A stretch of DNA of 64,000 nucleotides from Acetobacter indonesiensis. GTDB taxonomy: Bacteria > Pseudomonadota > Alphaproteobacteria > Acetobacterales > Acetobacteraceae. The notes beneath the pieces were generated by a model, which was not told where the DNA came from, searched no databases, and worked only from the letters and a program-made list of their open reading frames with translations. The position numbers and the translations under genes are program-made. Shown here in pieces: positions 10,585 through 19,313 of this stretch. The DNA lies in the NCBI RefSeq assembly GCF_000963945.1, contig NZ_BAMW01000002.1, positions 62,001-126,000 on the forward strand. Direction: 5' to 3'. Numbering within the stretch: the stretch's first letter is position 1; the number at the start of each line of letters is the position of its first letter.

Positions 10585-11930
10585 GCGCGTTTCACCTTTG
10601 CCGCCAACATGCCAATAAAATCACGTGCCCAGCTTCCCGCTGTCACACGCCAGACATCGGGCTGCAAACGGTTCCACCGGTCACACCGCTCAGATTGCGC
10701 CATAGTGAGGGCTTTGTGCAAGGCGTCGGCTATTTCATCCGCATCATGTGGGTTGACCAGCAACGCATCTTCCATTTCAGGCGCGGCACCAGCAAAATGC
10801 GACAGAATCAGCACGCCGGGGTCTTTACCGTCCTGCGCGGCCACATATTCCTTGGCTACCAGATTCATGCCATCGCGCAGCGGGGTGACAAGGGCCGCAT
10901 CGGCCAGCCTGTAAAACCCTGCCAGCAATTCACGCGGTACCGGCTTTGTCAGATAACGGATCGGCGTCCAGTCAAAGTCTCCATACATGCCGTTGATACG
11001 GCCTGCGGCTTCATCAAGCTCCTCTTTCAGAAGCCGGTATTCTTCGACCTGCCCGCGTGAGACCGGAGTAATCTGAAGATAAACGACCTTGCCCTTATGT
11101 TCGGGGTACCGCTTCAAAAAAGCTTCATATCCCTTGAACCGCTCTGGCAGACCTTTGGAATAATCAAGCCGGTCAACACCGATAATAAAGGGTTTGCCGC
11201 GCAAACTTTCCTGCAACCGCAGCACTTCTGCATGCTCCAGACCGTCTCTGGCCTGTTCGGCAAAGCTTTCGGGGTCGATACCAATCGGGAAGACCTGTGC
11301 GCGTGCTTCTACGCCGCAGACGGAAAACCCGTCGTTCATATTGCGGGCGTCGTCCTCGGTTTGCAGGCCGATCACATCATAGGCGTGCATATTCCGCATC
11401 AGTCGCTCCGCACCGGGCAGCGCCTTCATCAAACTCCAGGGCGGGAACGGAATATGCAGGAAAAACCCGATTGGAGACGTAACGCCCAAATCACGCAGCG
11501 CCTGCCCCAGCGGGAATAAATGGTAATCATGAATCCAGATCAGATCACCCGGTTGCAGCAGCGGAAGAAGTTTTTCAGCAAAAAGCTGGTTTACATCCAG
11601 ATAGACCTCGCGGTCGGCGCGGGTATAGCTCATTAAACCTGCGCGATAGTGGCAAAGCGGCCAGAGAATACCGTTGGAGTATTTCTGATAGAAGCCATCA
11701 AACTCGCTATGGGTCAGATCAATGGTGGCGTAGGTAACATTGTCCACCTTATCAATACTGACTTCGCGCTCGGCTTTGTCCTCTTCCGGTATTTGCTGGC
11801 CAGACCAGCCAAACCACAGACATTGCCCTTCGCTCAGGGCGTCACGTAAGGCAACAGCTAGGCCCCCGGCGGGCTGCTGCCGGTCGCGGGCTGCAGGGAC
11901 ACGGTTGGATACAACAACAAGACGTCCCAT
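10581..11930 (-). CDS. otsA: Trehalose-6-phosphate synthase (UDP-forming)
   Basis: OtsA joins UDP-glucose and glucose 6-phosphate to give trehalose 6-phosphate. The GT20 protein is 449 residues from the ATG at 11930, which has GGAGGG in place and lies 2 nt past the otsB stop. Family signatures include the N-terminal VVSNRV, WIHDYHL, FFLHIPFP, and GVDRLDYSKG before the second Rossmann domain. It forms an otsB-otsA-dsbB operon. Trehalose made here would protect against osmotic, ethanol and acid stress, which fits the inferred acetic-acid habitat. Confidence 0.97.
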   Translation of the reverse strand: MGRLVVVSNRVPAARDRQQPAGGLAVALRDALSEGQCLWFGWSGQQIPEEDKAEREVSIDKVDNVTYATIDLTHSEFDGFYQKYSNGILWPLCHYRAGLMSYTRADREVYLDVNQLFAEKLLPLLQPGDLIWIHDYHLFPLGQALRDLGVTSPIGFFLHIPFPPWSLMKALPGAERLMRNMHAYDVIGLQTEDDARNMNDGFSVCGVEARAQVFPIGIDPESFAEQARDGLEHAEVLRLQESLRGKPFIIGVDRLDYSKGLPERFKGYEAFLKRYPEHKGKVVYLQITPVSRGQVEEYRLLKEELDEAAGRINGMYGDFDWTPIRYLTKPVPRELLAGFYRLADAALVTPLRDGMNLVAKEYVAAQDGKDPGVLILSHFAGAAPEMEDALLVNPHDADEIADALHKALTMAQSERCDRWNRLQPDVWRVTAGSWARDFIGMLAAKVKRA

Positions 11931-11932
11931 TT

Positions 11933-12733
11933 TCAGCCCTCCGTCCCGATACCAGCCACCAGAGACGCAAGCCATGTCCTGAAAGCCGCCGGCGTTGGGA
12001 AATCAGCGGGAATACGCAAGCCAATCCCCCCCAGTCTGACGGCTGTTTTAATGCCGTCTTCATCCGTCACGTCATCCCCCACAAAAACGGGTTTGCGCCC
12101 GGCAAAGGGAACCGTTTCCATCAACAGCGAGACCGCATAGCCTTTATCAATGCCGGTTGGCCGAATTTCCCACGCCATTTTTGCAGCCTGAAGATGAAAG
12201 GCACCGTCCGCATCACGCATCCAGCTTTCGGCGGCTTCCCGTATGGCGTTTCCCGCTTCCGGCGCGGCACGATAATGCAGCACAAAACCAGCCTGCTTGT
12301 GTTCCAGCCGCGTGCCGGGCCATGAGGCAACCAGCGCACGCGCTTCCTCAAGCCAATGAAAGGGAACTGTGGGCAGGGCTGCGCGCTCAATGGGGCCACC
12401 AGGGCGGTGTCGCACCGCTATGCCGTGCTCACCCGCAACAGCAAAGGGAATATCGCCCAGAAAATGGTCTATCTGGTCAATGGGGCGACCTGAAATAACA
12501 GCTAGCGCATCGCCACAGGCTGCACGCAGGTGCCGTAGGGTATCAGCCAGCCCTTCTGGCACAACCACGGCTTCCGGGCTGGGTGCGATATCAACAAGGG
12601 TTCCGTCAAAATCCAGAAGGAAAGCGGCCTGCGCCAGTGACGGAATCTGAGCCTTTTGATGGACTTCACTATCAGAAAGAGTACGGACCACGAGCACCTC
12701 GCCTTGCGTTATGCAGGCTGCATCACACCCCAT
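11933..12733 (-). CDS. otsB: Trehalose-6-phosphate phosphatase
   Basis: OtsB is the HAD-family phosphatase that completes trehalose synthesis. The HAD motif I DFDGTLVD is at about residues 41-48, VISGRP gives motif II, and the late VGDDVTDED gives motif IV. The 266-residue length is typical. The ATG at 12733 has no clear ribosome site; an internal GTG about 12 codons later, preceded by GCGAGG-like bases, is an alternative start that keeps the whole domain. It is the first gene of the otsB-otsA-dsbB operon. Confidence 0.93.
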   Translation of the reverse strand: MGCDAACITQGEVLVVRTLSDSEVHQKAQIPSLAQAAFLLDFDGTLVDIAPSPEAVVVPEGLADTLRHLRAACGDALAVISGRPIDQIDHFLGDIPFAVAGEHGIAVRHRPGGPIERAALPTVPFHWLEEARALVASWPGTRLEHKQAGFVLHYRAAPEAGNAIREAAESWMRDADGAFHLQAAKMAWEIRPTGIDKGYAVSLLMETVPFAGRKPVFVGDDVTDEDGIKTAVRLGGIGLRIPADFPTPAAFRTWLASLVAGIGTEG

Positions 12734-12820
12734 GGCATGTGATGAAAACCTGCTTCCAAACGATGCCGGAGCCGGTAACAGGGGGCAACCACCCTAGGGA
12801 ACAAGGCAGGCCCTGCATTC

Positions 12821-12856
12821 CTGAGGATACACCGCACGTCGTGGCTGTATCCTCAG
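12821..12856 (-). other. Inverted repeat overlapping the DUF2155 gene stop
   Basis: CTGAGGATAC at 12821-12830 and GTATCCTCAG at 12847-12856 form a 10-bp perfect stem with a 16-nt loop. On the minus strand it begins on the stop codon of the DUF2155 gene and lies about 90 nt upstream of otsB. There is no U-run, so it may be a 3' stabiliser or weak terminator rather than a classical terminator. Confidence 0.5.
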
Positions 12857-13464
12857 TATTCCCCCCCATATTCAGGGCTGGCTGGTGGTGTGCTTTTACC
12901 TGCCGGGGCTGGCCCCTGTGGTGCTGCATCCCCCCCCATACCATCACCACCTGCAGGTGGCGATGGCGGCGCTGCGGGTTGTGTCAGCACAGGCACAGCC
13001 GGTGTTGGCAGTGGTGGGGCTGCTGGTGCCACATCATTGCCTTCACACCGCACCATCCGCACATCATAAACCGCACTTTCAAACACGCCCAAACCGGGTT
13101 CGGCGGCCAGCATCCAGCCTTTGAATACGGCCCCATCCGGGTGCGTGTCATGCAGTTCCAGCCACCCTGCGGCATCCGGAGATAATGTTTTGGGCCGCTC
13201 CAGACAACGGCCCGCTGTAATGTCTAAACTCTTGTAATGCGCTGTCGTTCCAACAGGAATTGCAATCACATCCACATGCGCATCCAACCGGTCGAGCACA
13301 CGCACAACAGCCGTGCCTTTGCCCTGCCATGTGTTGGCAGGATAAATGGCGGGCGGAGCCAGTGGAGTCCCAACCGCATGAGCAGCCGAAATACCCATGC
13401 CACCCATAGCAACCGTCAGAGCGCTGGCAAGTATGGCGATAGACCGCAAACGAACACTTCTCAT
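12853..13464 (-). CDS. DUF2155 domain-containing exported protein
   Basis: The 203-residue protein has a signal peptide (about residues 1-30, ending ISAAHA), a DUF2155 domain (about 50-140) and a Pro/Gly/Ala-rich low-complexity tail that ends in tandem glycines. DUF2155 proteins are common in alphaproteobacteria, where the gene sits beside the NDUFA12 complex I gene, as it does here. No biochemical role is established. Its start overlaps the stop of the 72-residue gene upstream, which shows cotranscription and coupling. Confidence 0.82.
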   Translation of the reverse strand: MRSVRLRSIAILASALTVAMGGMGISAAHAVGTPLAPPAIYPANTWQGKGTAVVRVLDRLDAHVDVIAIPVGTTAHYKSLDITAGRCLERPKTLSPDAAGWLELHDTHPDGAVFKGWMLAAEPGLGVFESAVYDVRMVRCEGNDVAPAAPPLPTPAVPVLTQPAAPPSPPAGGDGMGGDAAPQGPAPAGKSTPPASPEYGGEY

Positions 13465-13679
13465 GCGTCGCGCCCTTGGTGGGGAGAAACAAGACCCGCC
13501 ACCAGTTCGGCCAGCCGATCACGCATTACCTGTTCGCTCACACCCATCAAGATCGCATCCTCAAACGCATCGCGGAGAACGTCCTGAACTTCCTGCCAGT
13601 TTTCTTCCAGCATTTTCAGTTTCTCTACGCAGGAGACAGGCTGACCATCATTCTGTGGCCAGATTATGGGCGTTGCCAT
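13461..13679 (-). CDS. Small conserved-looking protein of unknown function (72 aa)
   Basis: The protein is acidic and largely helical, without a signal peptide or membrane segment. It is supported as real by its position: its ATG overlaps the mlaD stop (TGATG) and its stop overlaps the DUF2155 start (ATGA), so it is locked in the middle of a four-gene operon. I do not recognise a family. A small cytosolic partner for an envelope protein is a guess only. Confidence 0.6.
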   Translation of the reverse strand: MATPIIWPQNDGQPVSCVEKLKMLEENWQEVQDVLRDAFEDAILMGVSEQVMRDRLAELVAGLVSPHQGRDA

Positions 13680-14227
13680 CAGGGTAGGTCGCCCTTGCCT
13701 GTGTCTGCCGCACCTGCCGGTTTATCCTTGGCGGCATCCTTGTTGGCGCGGGTCAGCGTATCCGTGACTGAGAAAATGAATTTGCTCAGCAACTGTTCCA
13801 GACTGATTGAGCCTTGAGTCTGGTTCACGGTGGCATCAGCTTTCAGGTTGCTGTCATCCCCACCCGGAGACAACGCAATATATTTACCACCCAGCAGACT
13901 ATCGCTGGTGATGATGGCAGCGCTGTCGGTCGGCAGTTTTATATCCGGCCGCACGGTGAAGGTCACTTCAGCTTTGAAGGTTGCAGGGTCAACCCGTTCA
14001 CTGACCACCTGCCCCACCGTAACACCGGCCAGACGCACGTCGGAACCCACACCCAACCCATCAATATGGGAAAAACTGGCGTGCAGGGGGTACCCGGTGC
14101 TGTCAGTCTTGCGGCCTTCCCCCACAATGGCGGCCACAAGCATAAGGGCGAGGGCAATCAGAACCACCACACCCGTGATAAGTTCAAGTGATGTGCGCCG
14201 TGAGGTACCTGCTGTTACCAAAGCCAT
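13679..14227 (-). CDS. mlaD: MCE-domain phospholipid transport protein MlaD
   Basis: MlaD is the hexameric MCE ring that binds phospholipid in the Mla pathway between inner and outer membranes. The 182-residue protein has one N-terminal transmembrane helix (about 13-35) and an MCE domain (about 44-125) with GLGVGSDVRLAGVTVGQV and the later LLGGKYIAL. A charged Ala/Lys-rich tail follows. The permease (mlaE) and ATPase (mlaF) genes that normally accompany it are not in this window; instead it follows an NDUFA12 gene. MlaA and MlaC are encoded 14 kb away. Confidence 0.9.
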   Translation of the reverse strand: MALVTAGTSRRTSLELITGVVVLIALALMLVAAIVGEGRKTDSTGYPLHASFSHIDGLGVGSDVRLAGVTVGQVVSERVDPATFKAEVTFTVRPDIKLPTDSAAIITSDSLLGGKYIALSPGGDDSNLKADATVNQTQGSISLEQLLSKFIFSVTDTLTRANKDAAKDKPAGAADTGKGDLP

Positions 14228-14282
14228 GAATCCTGTGCTCTCTTTTCTCTTCCCCTTCCCTTAGCAGGGAATACGTCAGAGA

Positions 14283-14651
14283 TCACGCATCAGGCGTCCA
14301 GGATTCATAATCCCCTGTTGCCTTAGGGCGTTGGCCGGTGCTGTAGGCGCTGCCGGATGGCCTGTAGCTTTGGGCTGTACCCGTCATGTTTGGCTGATAA
14401 GGAAGCTGCCATGGCTTGCGCTCTTCCTGCGGAATGGGCGCATCAAGCGTATGGTGCAACCAGCCCCACCATTCTGGCGGCACGGCTGATGGGTCTTCCC
14501 CTTTCAGGTAGATCACCCAGCGTTCTGGCCGATCAAGCCCACCGCCCCGACGGGCTGGCCCTGTCGATTCGTAATAGCAGCGCCCTTGTGCATCCTTGCC
14601 AATCAGGCGCCCTTTGCGGCGGGTGTACAGTCGTGTTCCGAGATTTGCCAT
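14283..14651 (-). CDS. NADH:ubiquinone oxidoreductase subunit NDUFA12 family protein
   Basis: This 122-residue protein matches the NDUFA12/B17.2 accessory or assembly subunit of complex I, conserved from alphaproteobacteria to mitochondria. Typical features are the GTRLYTRRKGRLIG start, RCYYES, and the WVIYLKGEDPSAVPPEWWGWLHH core. The ATG at 14651 gives the usual family N-terminus; the frame continues upstream to a TTG without support. It heads an operon with mlaD, a 72-residue protein and a DUF2155 gene. Confidence 0.9.
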   Translation of the reverse strand: MANLGTRLYTRRKGRLIGKDAQGRCYYESTGPARRGGGLDRPERWVIYLKGEDPSAVPPEWWGWLHHTLDAPIPQEERKPWQLPYQPNMTGTAQSYRPSGSAYSTGQRPKATGDYESWTPDA

Positions 14652-14832
14652 AAGCGGGATGATAAGACCGCACGCGCGGGGTGGTCCACGCCTTTTGACA
14701 GGCTTTTCGATCAACTGCGCTCGATTGGAAAAAAGTTATCCCCCATATCCTCGTTATACCGGGGTCTGTATAGTGTTGCAGGGCCTTCAACCGGGTTACA
14801 TCGCCCCTGGCACGCGGCGTAAAGTAGCCACC

Positions 14833-16395
14833 ATGACAAGAGCCAGACGCCATTGGAACGGTGTGCTCATGAGCACACTCGAAGCCGCAGCAGACCCGGA
14901 CGCACCCCTCCGCTCCGTCACGCTGCCCGCTGAGTGGGATGCAGACGCAGCCGCTGCGCTGGCCCAACTCATCCCCGGTACAGACGCCATTACCCTGTCC
15001 CACGCGACGGCACGGTGGGTGGACGCCCTGACACAGGATGATGCAACAGCACGCTCCCTGACATGGTTGCTGCTGACCCGTCAGGCCGCCCCGACAGAAG
15101 CCGTCTGGGCCTGCGCGTTCGACCGCGCACCGGGCTTTGTTGTGAATCTTGCGGCTTTTGTCACACCCGGTGAAGGCTTTGCCGCAGAAACCTTTGTCGC
15201 GGCGCTGCGGCTGCTGGCCGGTGTTTTGCGCAATGCTGCAAACACCACGGCAGACCAGCGGAATGGCGAATTACCCCTGCCCGATCTGTTCGCCCCGCAA
15301 CAGGACACGGTGACGGCTTCTGCCATAACAGGTCAGGAAACGCAGTCGATGCCCCCGCGCATTGCGGGCGATATTCTGCTGACCAATCTGGATGCTTGTC
15401 TGGCCGGAGTCGGTCTTGATTATGATAGCGAAGATGGACGGGCGGCAGCCTGCGCCATTGCCACGCTGGCAACCCTGACAGCCCATTCAGGCTGTGGGCC
15501 GGAAACCCTGCCCCTGCCGCCTGTGCGTACAGTGCTGCCCGGATTAAGCGAAACGCTGCGCGCCGTCTGGAATGATGCGGCGGTTGAAACAGAAAACCCG
15601 CTTGACCTGATTGAAACAGGATTTTCAACTTCCGGCCCAGTGGATGGTCTACTGGGCGTTGAAGCCTGTGGTCTGGCCCCTGTCTTTTCGCTTCTGCGGC
15701 CGGATGGGCGTCTGGCCGCAAGCACGCAGCACCGCCTGCACGCGCGTGACTTTACAACAGAAACGGCACTGGCGGCAGCACTGGCGGGCGAAGATGTTCT
15801 GCCGCTGCCCGGCTCTACAGCCCATATGGCCATGTACCGGGCGTTGACAGGCTTTATTGACCGCATGCCCGCCCGGCCTGACCCGGCAGCCCAGCCAATG
15901 CGCCGCAAACTTGAACGCGGCATGCGGCGTGCGCTACCCCAGCGCCATGGTGGGTTTACACAAAAAACGGCCATTGGCGGCCACCGCCTGTTCCTGCGTA
16001 CGGGGGAATATGAAGATGGCACATTGGGTGAATTGTCCCTGACCCCAACGCGTGAAAGCGCCATGGTCAAAGGCCTGATGGAAAGCTTTGGCGAGGCCGT
16101 CAGCATTGGCCTGCAATATGGCGCACCGCTTGAGGAATATGTGAGCAGCTTTGCCTATTCCTGCTTCGGGCCATCCGGCACGGTAGAGGGCGACCCTGTC
16201 GCCACCTATGCGACATCCATGCTGGACTACGCATTCCGGGCACTTTCAGAGGCTTATCTGGATAAAAAGCTGCCTGACGGCCCGCATCAGGACATGCAGG
16301 GTGACCCCGACCCGCTTCTGCCGCTTGATTTCCCTGGCGATGAGAGCGACCCTACCCCCCGCAAACGTGGAAGCCTGCGGTTGGTTGTCAGCTAA
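14833..16395 (+). CDS. TSCPD-domain protein derived from class II ribonucleotide reductase (no catalytic domain)
   Basis: The 520-residue protein carries in its C-terminal third the TSCPD module of vitamin-B12-dependent ribonucleotide reductase NrdJ: GGFTQKTAIGGHRLFLRTGE, then YEDGTLGELSL, SIGLQYGAPLEEYV and ATSMLDYAFRAL. A segment before it (GLLGVEACGLAPVFSLL) resembles the end of the NrdJ barrel. The N-terminal half does not show the radical-forming cysteines or substrate motifs, so it is not a reductase. It could be a regulatory or scaffold relic. The ATG at 14833 is preferred; ATG 14869 is an alternative start. Upstream in-frame codons run antisense through NDUFA12. Confidence 0.75.
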   Translation: MTRARRHWNGVLMSTLEAAADPDAPLRSVTLPAEWDADAAAALAQLIPGTDAITLSHATARWVDALTQDDATARSLTWLLLTRQAAPTEAVWACAFDRAPGFVVNLAAFVTPGEGFAAETFVAALRLLAGVLRNAANTTADQRNGELPLPDLFAPQQDTVTASAITGQETQSMPPRIAGDILLTNLDACLAGVGLDYDSEDGRAAACAIATLATLTAHSGCGPETLPLPPVRTVLPGLSETLRAVWNDAAVETENPLDLIETGFSTSGPVDGLLGVEACGLAPVFSLLRPDGRLAASTQHRLHARDFTTETALAAALAGEDVLPLPGSTAHMAMYRALTGFIDRMPARPDPAAQPMRRKLERGMRRALPQRHGGFTQKTAIGGHRLFLRTGEYEDGTLGELSLTPTRESAMVKGLMESFGEAVSIGLQYGAPLEEYVSSFAYSCFGPSGTVEGDPVATYATSMLDYAFRALSEAYLDKKLPDGPHQDMQGDPDPLLPLDFPGDESDPTPRKRGSLRLVVS

Positions 16396-16461
16396 TACAG
16401 CCGACTGTGGCTCCCGCCAGATCGGAGCCAGCAGGCCTGTCATCTTGAACGGAGAGTAAAC

Positions 16462-16926
16462 ATGAGCACGACCCCCGAAGCCCGTCTTGCCGCGCTGAAC
16501 ATTACCCTGCCAACCCCCGCCGCCCCGGTTGCCAATTACGTTGCCACTGTGCAGACTGGCAACCTGCTGGTTGTGTCCGGTCAGTTGCCGCTGGCTGATG
16601 GCAAACTGTTTGCCACCGGTAAGCTGGGAGACGCTGTGTCTGTTGAAACAGCGGTTGAAGCCGCCCGTTACAGCATGATCAACGTCATCGCACAGGTTAA
16701 AGCTGCCGTTGGTGACCTAAGCCGTGTGAAACGGGTGGTACGTCTGGGGGGCTTTATTGCCTGCACCCCTGACTTCACCAGCCATGCTGCTGTCATGAAC
16801 GGCGCGTCTGATCTGGCCGTAGATGTTTTTGGTGATGCTGGCCGCCATGCCCGTTCTACCGTGGGCGTCCCTTCCCTGCCGCTGGATGCGCCGGTTGAAG
16901 TGGAAGGGCTGTTTGAAATCGACTGA
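16462..16926 (+). CDS. RidA family protein (enamine/imine deaminase-like)
   Basis: The 154-residue protein belongs to the YjgF/YER057c/UK114 fold, which hydrolyses reactive enamines such as 2-aminoacrylate. The conserved late segment ARSTVGVPSLPLDAPVEVE contains the Arg that binds substrate carboxylate in true RidA. It is a little longer than archetypal RidA (about 128) and belongs to the 150-residue subgroup whose activity is less certain. GGAGAG precedes the ATG. It is followed after 15 nt by the FemAB-like gene. Confidence 0.88.
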   Translation: MSTTPEARLAALNITLPTPAAPVANYVATVQTGNLLVVSGQLPLADGKLFATGKLGDAVSVETAVEAARYSMINVIAQVKAAVGDLSRVKRVVRLGGFIACTPDFTSHAAVMNGASDLAVDVFGDAGRHARSTVGVPSLPLDAPVEVEGLFEID

Positions 16927-16941
16927 GTAAAAGGAGTTACA

Positions 16942-18090
16942 ATGCCCGACTGGTCTGTTTCTCTCCATGACGGCATTCACTCTCTAACGGCTTCTGCATG
17001 GGATTCCTGTGCAGGAGCAGACAATCCTTTTGTCAGTCATGCTTTTCTATCCGCGCTGGAAGACAGTGGCTCTGTCTGCCGCCGCACGGGCTGGATGCCA
17101 CGGCATGTCAGCCTCCACGCCCCGGATGGCACATTGGCGGCCGTCTGCCCTGCGTATCTGAAGGGTCATTCGTGGGGCGAGTATGTTTTTGACCAAGGCT
17201 GGGCCCGGGCTTTTGAAGCCGCTGGCGGCCAATATTACCCCAAATTACAAATCGCCGTGCCGTTTACCCCGGCATCTGGCCCGCGCCTGCTGATTCACCC
17301 CACTGCCCCTCCAGAGTCTGCGGCTGTTCTGGCAGATGCCCTTCGACAAATCTGCGGTGATACCGGTCTGTCCTCCGCGCATGTAACCTTCTGTCAGGAA
17401 CAGGAAAGCACGCTGATGGCCGGCCGTGGCTGGTTGCCCCGGCTTGGGCTGCAATATCACTGGCATAATCAGGGTTATCAAAGTTTTGAGGATTTTCTGG
17501 GGGCCTTATCGTCCCGCAAGCGCAAAGCCCTGCGTCGCGAACGTCGGGACGCCAATGCGGCGGGTTTAAGTTTCCACACCCTGCGCGGAAGTGACATTTC
17601 CCAGCAGGACTGGGACGCTTTTTACAGATTTTATCACAACACGGTCGATCGCAAATGGGGCAGCGCTTATCTGACGCCAAGCTTCTTTCCCATGCTTTCC
17701 GAACGATTGGGCGACCGGGTCGTGTTGATGGTTGCCCGCAATGGCACGGAAACCGTCGCTGCCGCCCTGAATTTTCTGGGTGGCGATACCCTCTATGGCC
17801 GCAACTGGGGATGTGAGGGTAACTGGCCGTTTCTACATTTTGAACTCTGCTATTATCGCGCCATCGATTTTGCCATTGAGCACGGCCTGAAACGGGTGGA
17901 GGCTGGCGCACAGGGCGAGCACAAAATTCAACGAGGCTACAGCCCCAGCTTTACCCATTCCGCCCACTGGATAGAAAACCCGTCCTTTCGCGCCAGCGTC
18001 AGTGCCTTTCTGGAACAGGAACGCGCGGCCATGGCAGAAGAGGCTCTGGCTCTCGACCAACTCTCTCCTTATCGACGGGATGAAACCTGA
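16942..18090 (+). CDS. FemAB-like / DUF482 family acyltransferase-fold protein
   Basis: The 382-residue protein matches the DUF482 (FemAB-like) group, often labelled GNAT or peptidoglycan-synthesis related. Visible family segments include NPFVSHAFLSALEDSG near the start, the basic SSRKRKALRRERRDA in the middle and GAQGEHKIQRGY near the end. The fold transfers an acyl or aminoacyl group; the acceptor is unknown. It follows ridA closely, and AAGGAG lies before the ATG, so the two are probably one operon. Confidence 0.8.
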   Translation: MPDWSVSLHDGIHSLTASAWDSCAGADNPFVSHAFLSALEDSGSVCRRTGWMPRHVSLHAPDGTLAAVCPAYLKGHSWGEYVFDQGWARAFEAAGGQYYPKLQIAVPFTPASGPRLLIHPTAPPESAAVLADALRQICGDTGLSSAHVTFCQEQESTLMAGRGWLPRLGLQYHWHNQGYQSFEDFLGALSSRKRKALRRERRDANAAGLSFHTLRGSDISQQDWDAFYRFYHNTVDRKWGSAYLTPSFFPMLSERLGDRVVLMVARNGTETVAAALNFLGGDTLYGRNWGCEGNWPFLHFELCYYRAIDFAIEHGLKRVEAGAQGEHKIQRGYSPSFTHSAHWIENPSFRASVSAFLEQERAAMAEEALALDQLSPYRRDET

Positions 18091-18404
18091 CTGGCCACGG
18101 CGTAAAATTAACGCGTTCTAATGGCCTGTTCTGTCCAACATCGACATCATGACGGTTTTGTAGAAAGCGAAGTTCAACACCTTCTGCCTGGTGGCCCTCC
18201 AGACCGCCTGACTGTGTTTACACACTACATTCCCCTACCCGGTCACTGGCATCCTTTCTTCCAAATCGTTTCTGATTTTGGTCCCATGAAACTGGCTAAA
18301 ACCTTGGGTAGCCGTGCCATAGCATTGTCCCGAGCCCATTTTTTGCGTATGCCAGCAGAACAATTTTAGCCCGCCCCTTCCCCATGAGACTGGCAGCAGG
18401 ACCG
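18091..18404. other. Intergenic region of 314 nt before folD
   Basis: I see no tRNA, strong hairpin or convincing gene here. An open frame of 82 codons (18121-18369, plus) has no ribosome site and unlikely composition, so I do not call it. The stretch probably holds the folD promoter. Confidence 0.5.
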
Positions 18405-19313
18405 ATGAGCACATCCACCCCCTTTCCTTCTGATCATCACGCCACCCTGATTGATGGCAAAGGTTTTGCCGCGGACCTGCGCGCCAAAATTCGTGAGGAT
18501 GTCCGCACGTTCCATGACGAACATGGCGTAACCCCCGGTCTGGCAGTCATTCTGGTAGGGAATGACCCGGCCAGCGAAGTGTATGTGCGGAACAAGGCTA
18601 TTCAGACGCATCATGCAGGCATGCGCTCTTTCATGCACATGCTGCCTGAAACAACGTCTGAACCCGAACTTCTGGCCCTGATTGAACGTCTGAACAACGA
18701 CCCGGAAATTCACGGTATTCTGGTTCAGCTTCCCCTGCCAAACGGGCTTGATGCGCGCCGGGTGACAAACGCCATTCGCCCGGAAAAAGACGTTGATGGT
18801 CTCGGTGAAATCAACGCCGGGCGTCTGGCCATTGACCTGCCCAGCCTTGTGCCCTGCACGCCGCTAGGCTGCCTGATGCTTCTGAAAGACCAGTTGGGCG
18901 ACATGCGGGGCCAGCACGCCGTGGTCATTGGTGCCTCCAATCTGGTAGGCAAGCCTCTGGCTCTGTTGTTGCTGGCAGAAGGGTGCACAGTCTCCATAGC
19001 GCACATCCATACGCGTGACACGGCGGCGCTGGCACGGCAGGCTGATATTCTCGTGGTTGCCACGGGCGTTCGTGAACTGGTACATGGTGACTGGATTAAA
19101 CCCGGTGCCACCGTGATTGACGTCGGCATTACGCGCGTCACCCTAGAAAACGGCAAAACCAAACTGGTTGGGGATGTCGTATTTGATGAAGCCGTGAAGG
19201 TTGCTGGCCGCATCACCCCTGTTCCAGGTGGTGTTGGCCCCATGACCATTGCGTGCCTGCTCAAGAACACCCTGACCGCCGCCCGCCTTCTGGTGACAGG
19301 AAAACCGGAATGA
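18405..19313 (+). CDS. folD: Methylenetetrahydrofolate dehydrogenase / cyclohydrolase
   Basis: FolD interconverts 5,10-methylene-, methenyl- and 10-formyl-tetrahydrofolate with NADP. The 302-residue protein has the substrate motif YVRNKAIQ with its catalytic Lys, VQLPLP, PEKDVDG, and the cofactor site GASNLVGKP, as in the E. coli enzyme, then [11 protein letters not shown] near the end. The ATG at 18405 has AGGA just upstream; an open extension of seven codons is unlikely. Its stop overlaps the metF start, making a one-carbon operon. Confidence 0.96.
   Translation: MSTSTPFPSDHHATLIDGKGFAADLRAKIREDVRTFHDEHGVTPGLAVILVGNDPASEVYVRNKAIQTHHAGMRSFMHMLPETTSEPELLALIERLNNDPEIHGILVQLPLPNGLDARRVTNAIRPEKDVDGLGEINAGRLAIDLPSLVPCTPLGCLMLLKDQLGDMRGQHAVVIGASNLVGKPLALLLLAEGCTVSIAHIHTRDTAALARQADILVVATGVRELVHGDWIKPGATVIDVGITRVTLENGKTKLVGDVVFDEAVKVAGRITPVPGGVGPMTIACLLKNTLTAARLLVTGKPE

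Noticed and set aside
14596-14832. Upstream extension of the TSCPD protein
   Set aside because: It runs antisense through the start of the NDUFA12 gene and translates low-quality sequence; ATG 14833 is better.
15161-16106. Long minus frames opposite the TSCPD gene
   Set aside because: The plus strand encodes a recognisable TSCPD domain; the minus frames show no family features.
18121-18369. 82-codon plus-strand frame between the FemAB-like gene and folD
   Set aside because: No ribosome site, no recognisable motif and composition unlike nearby genes.
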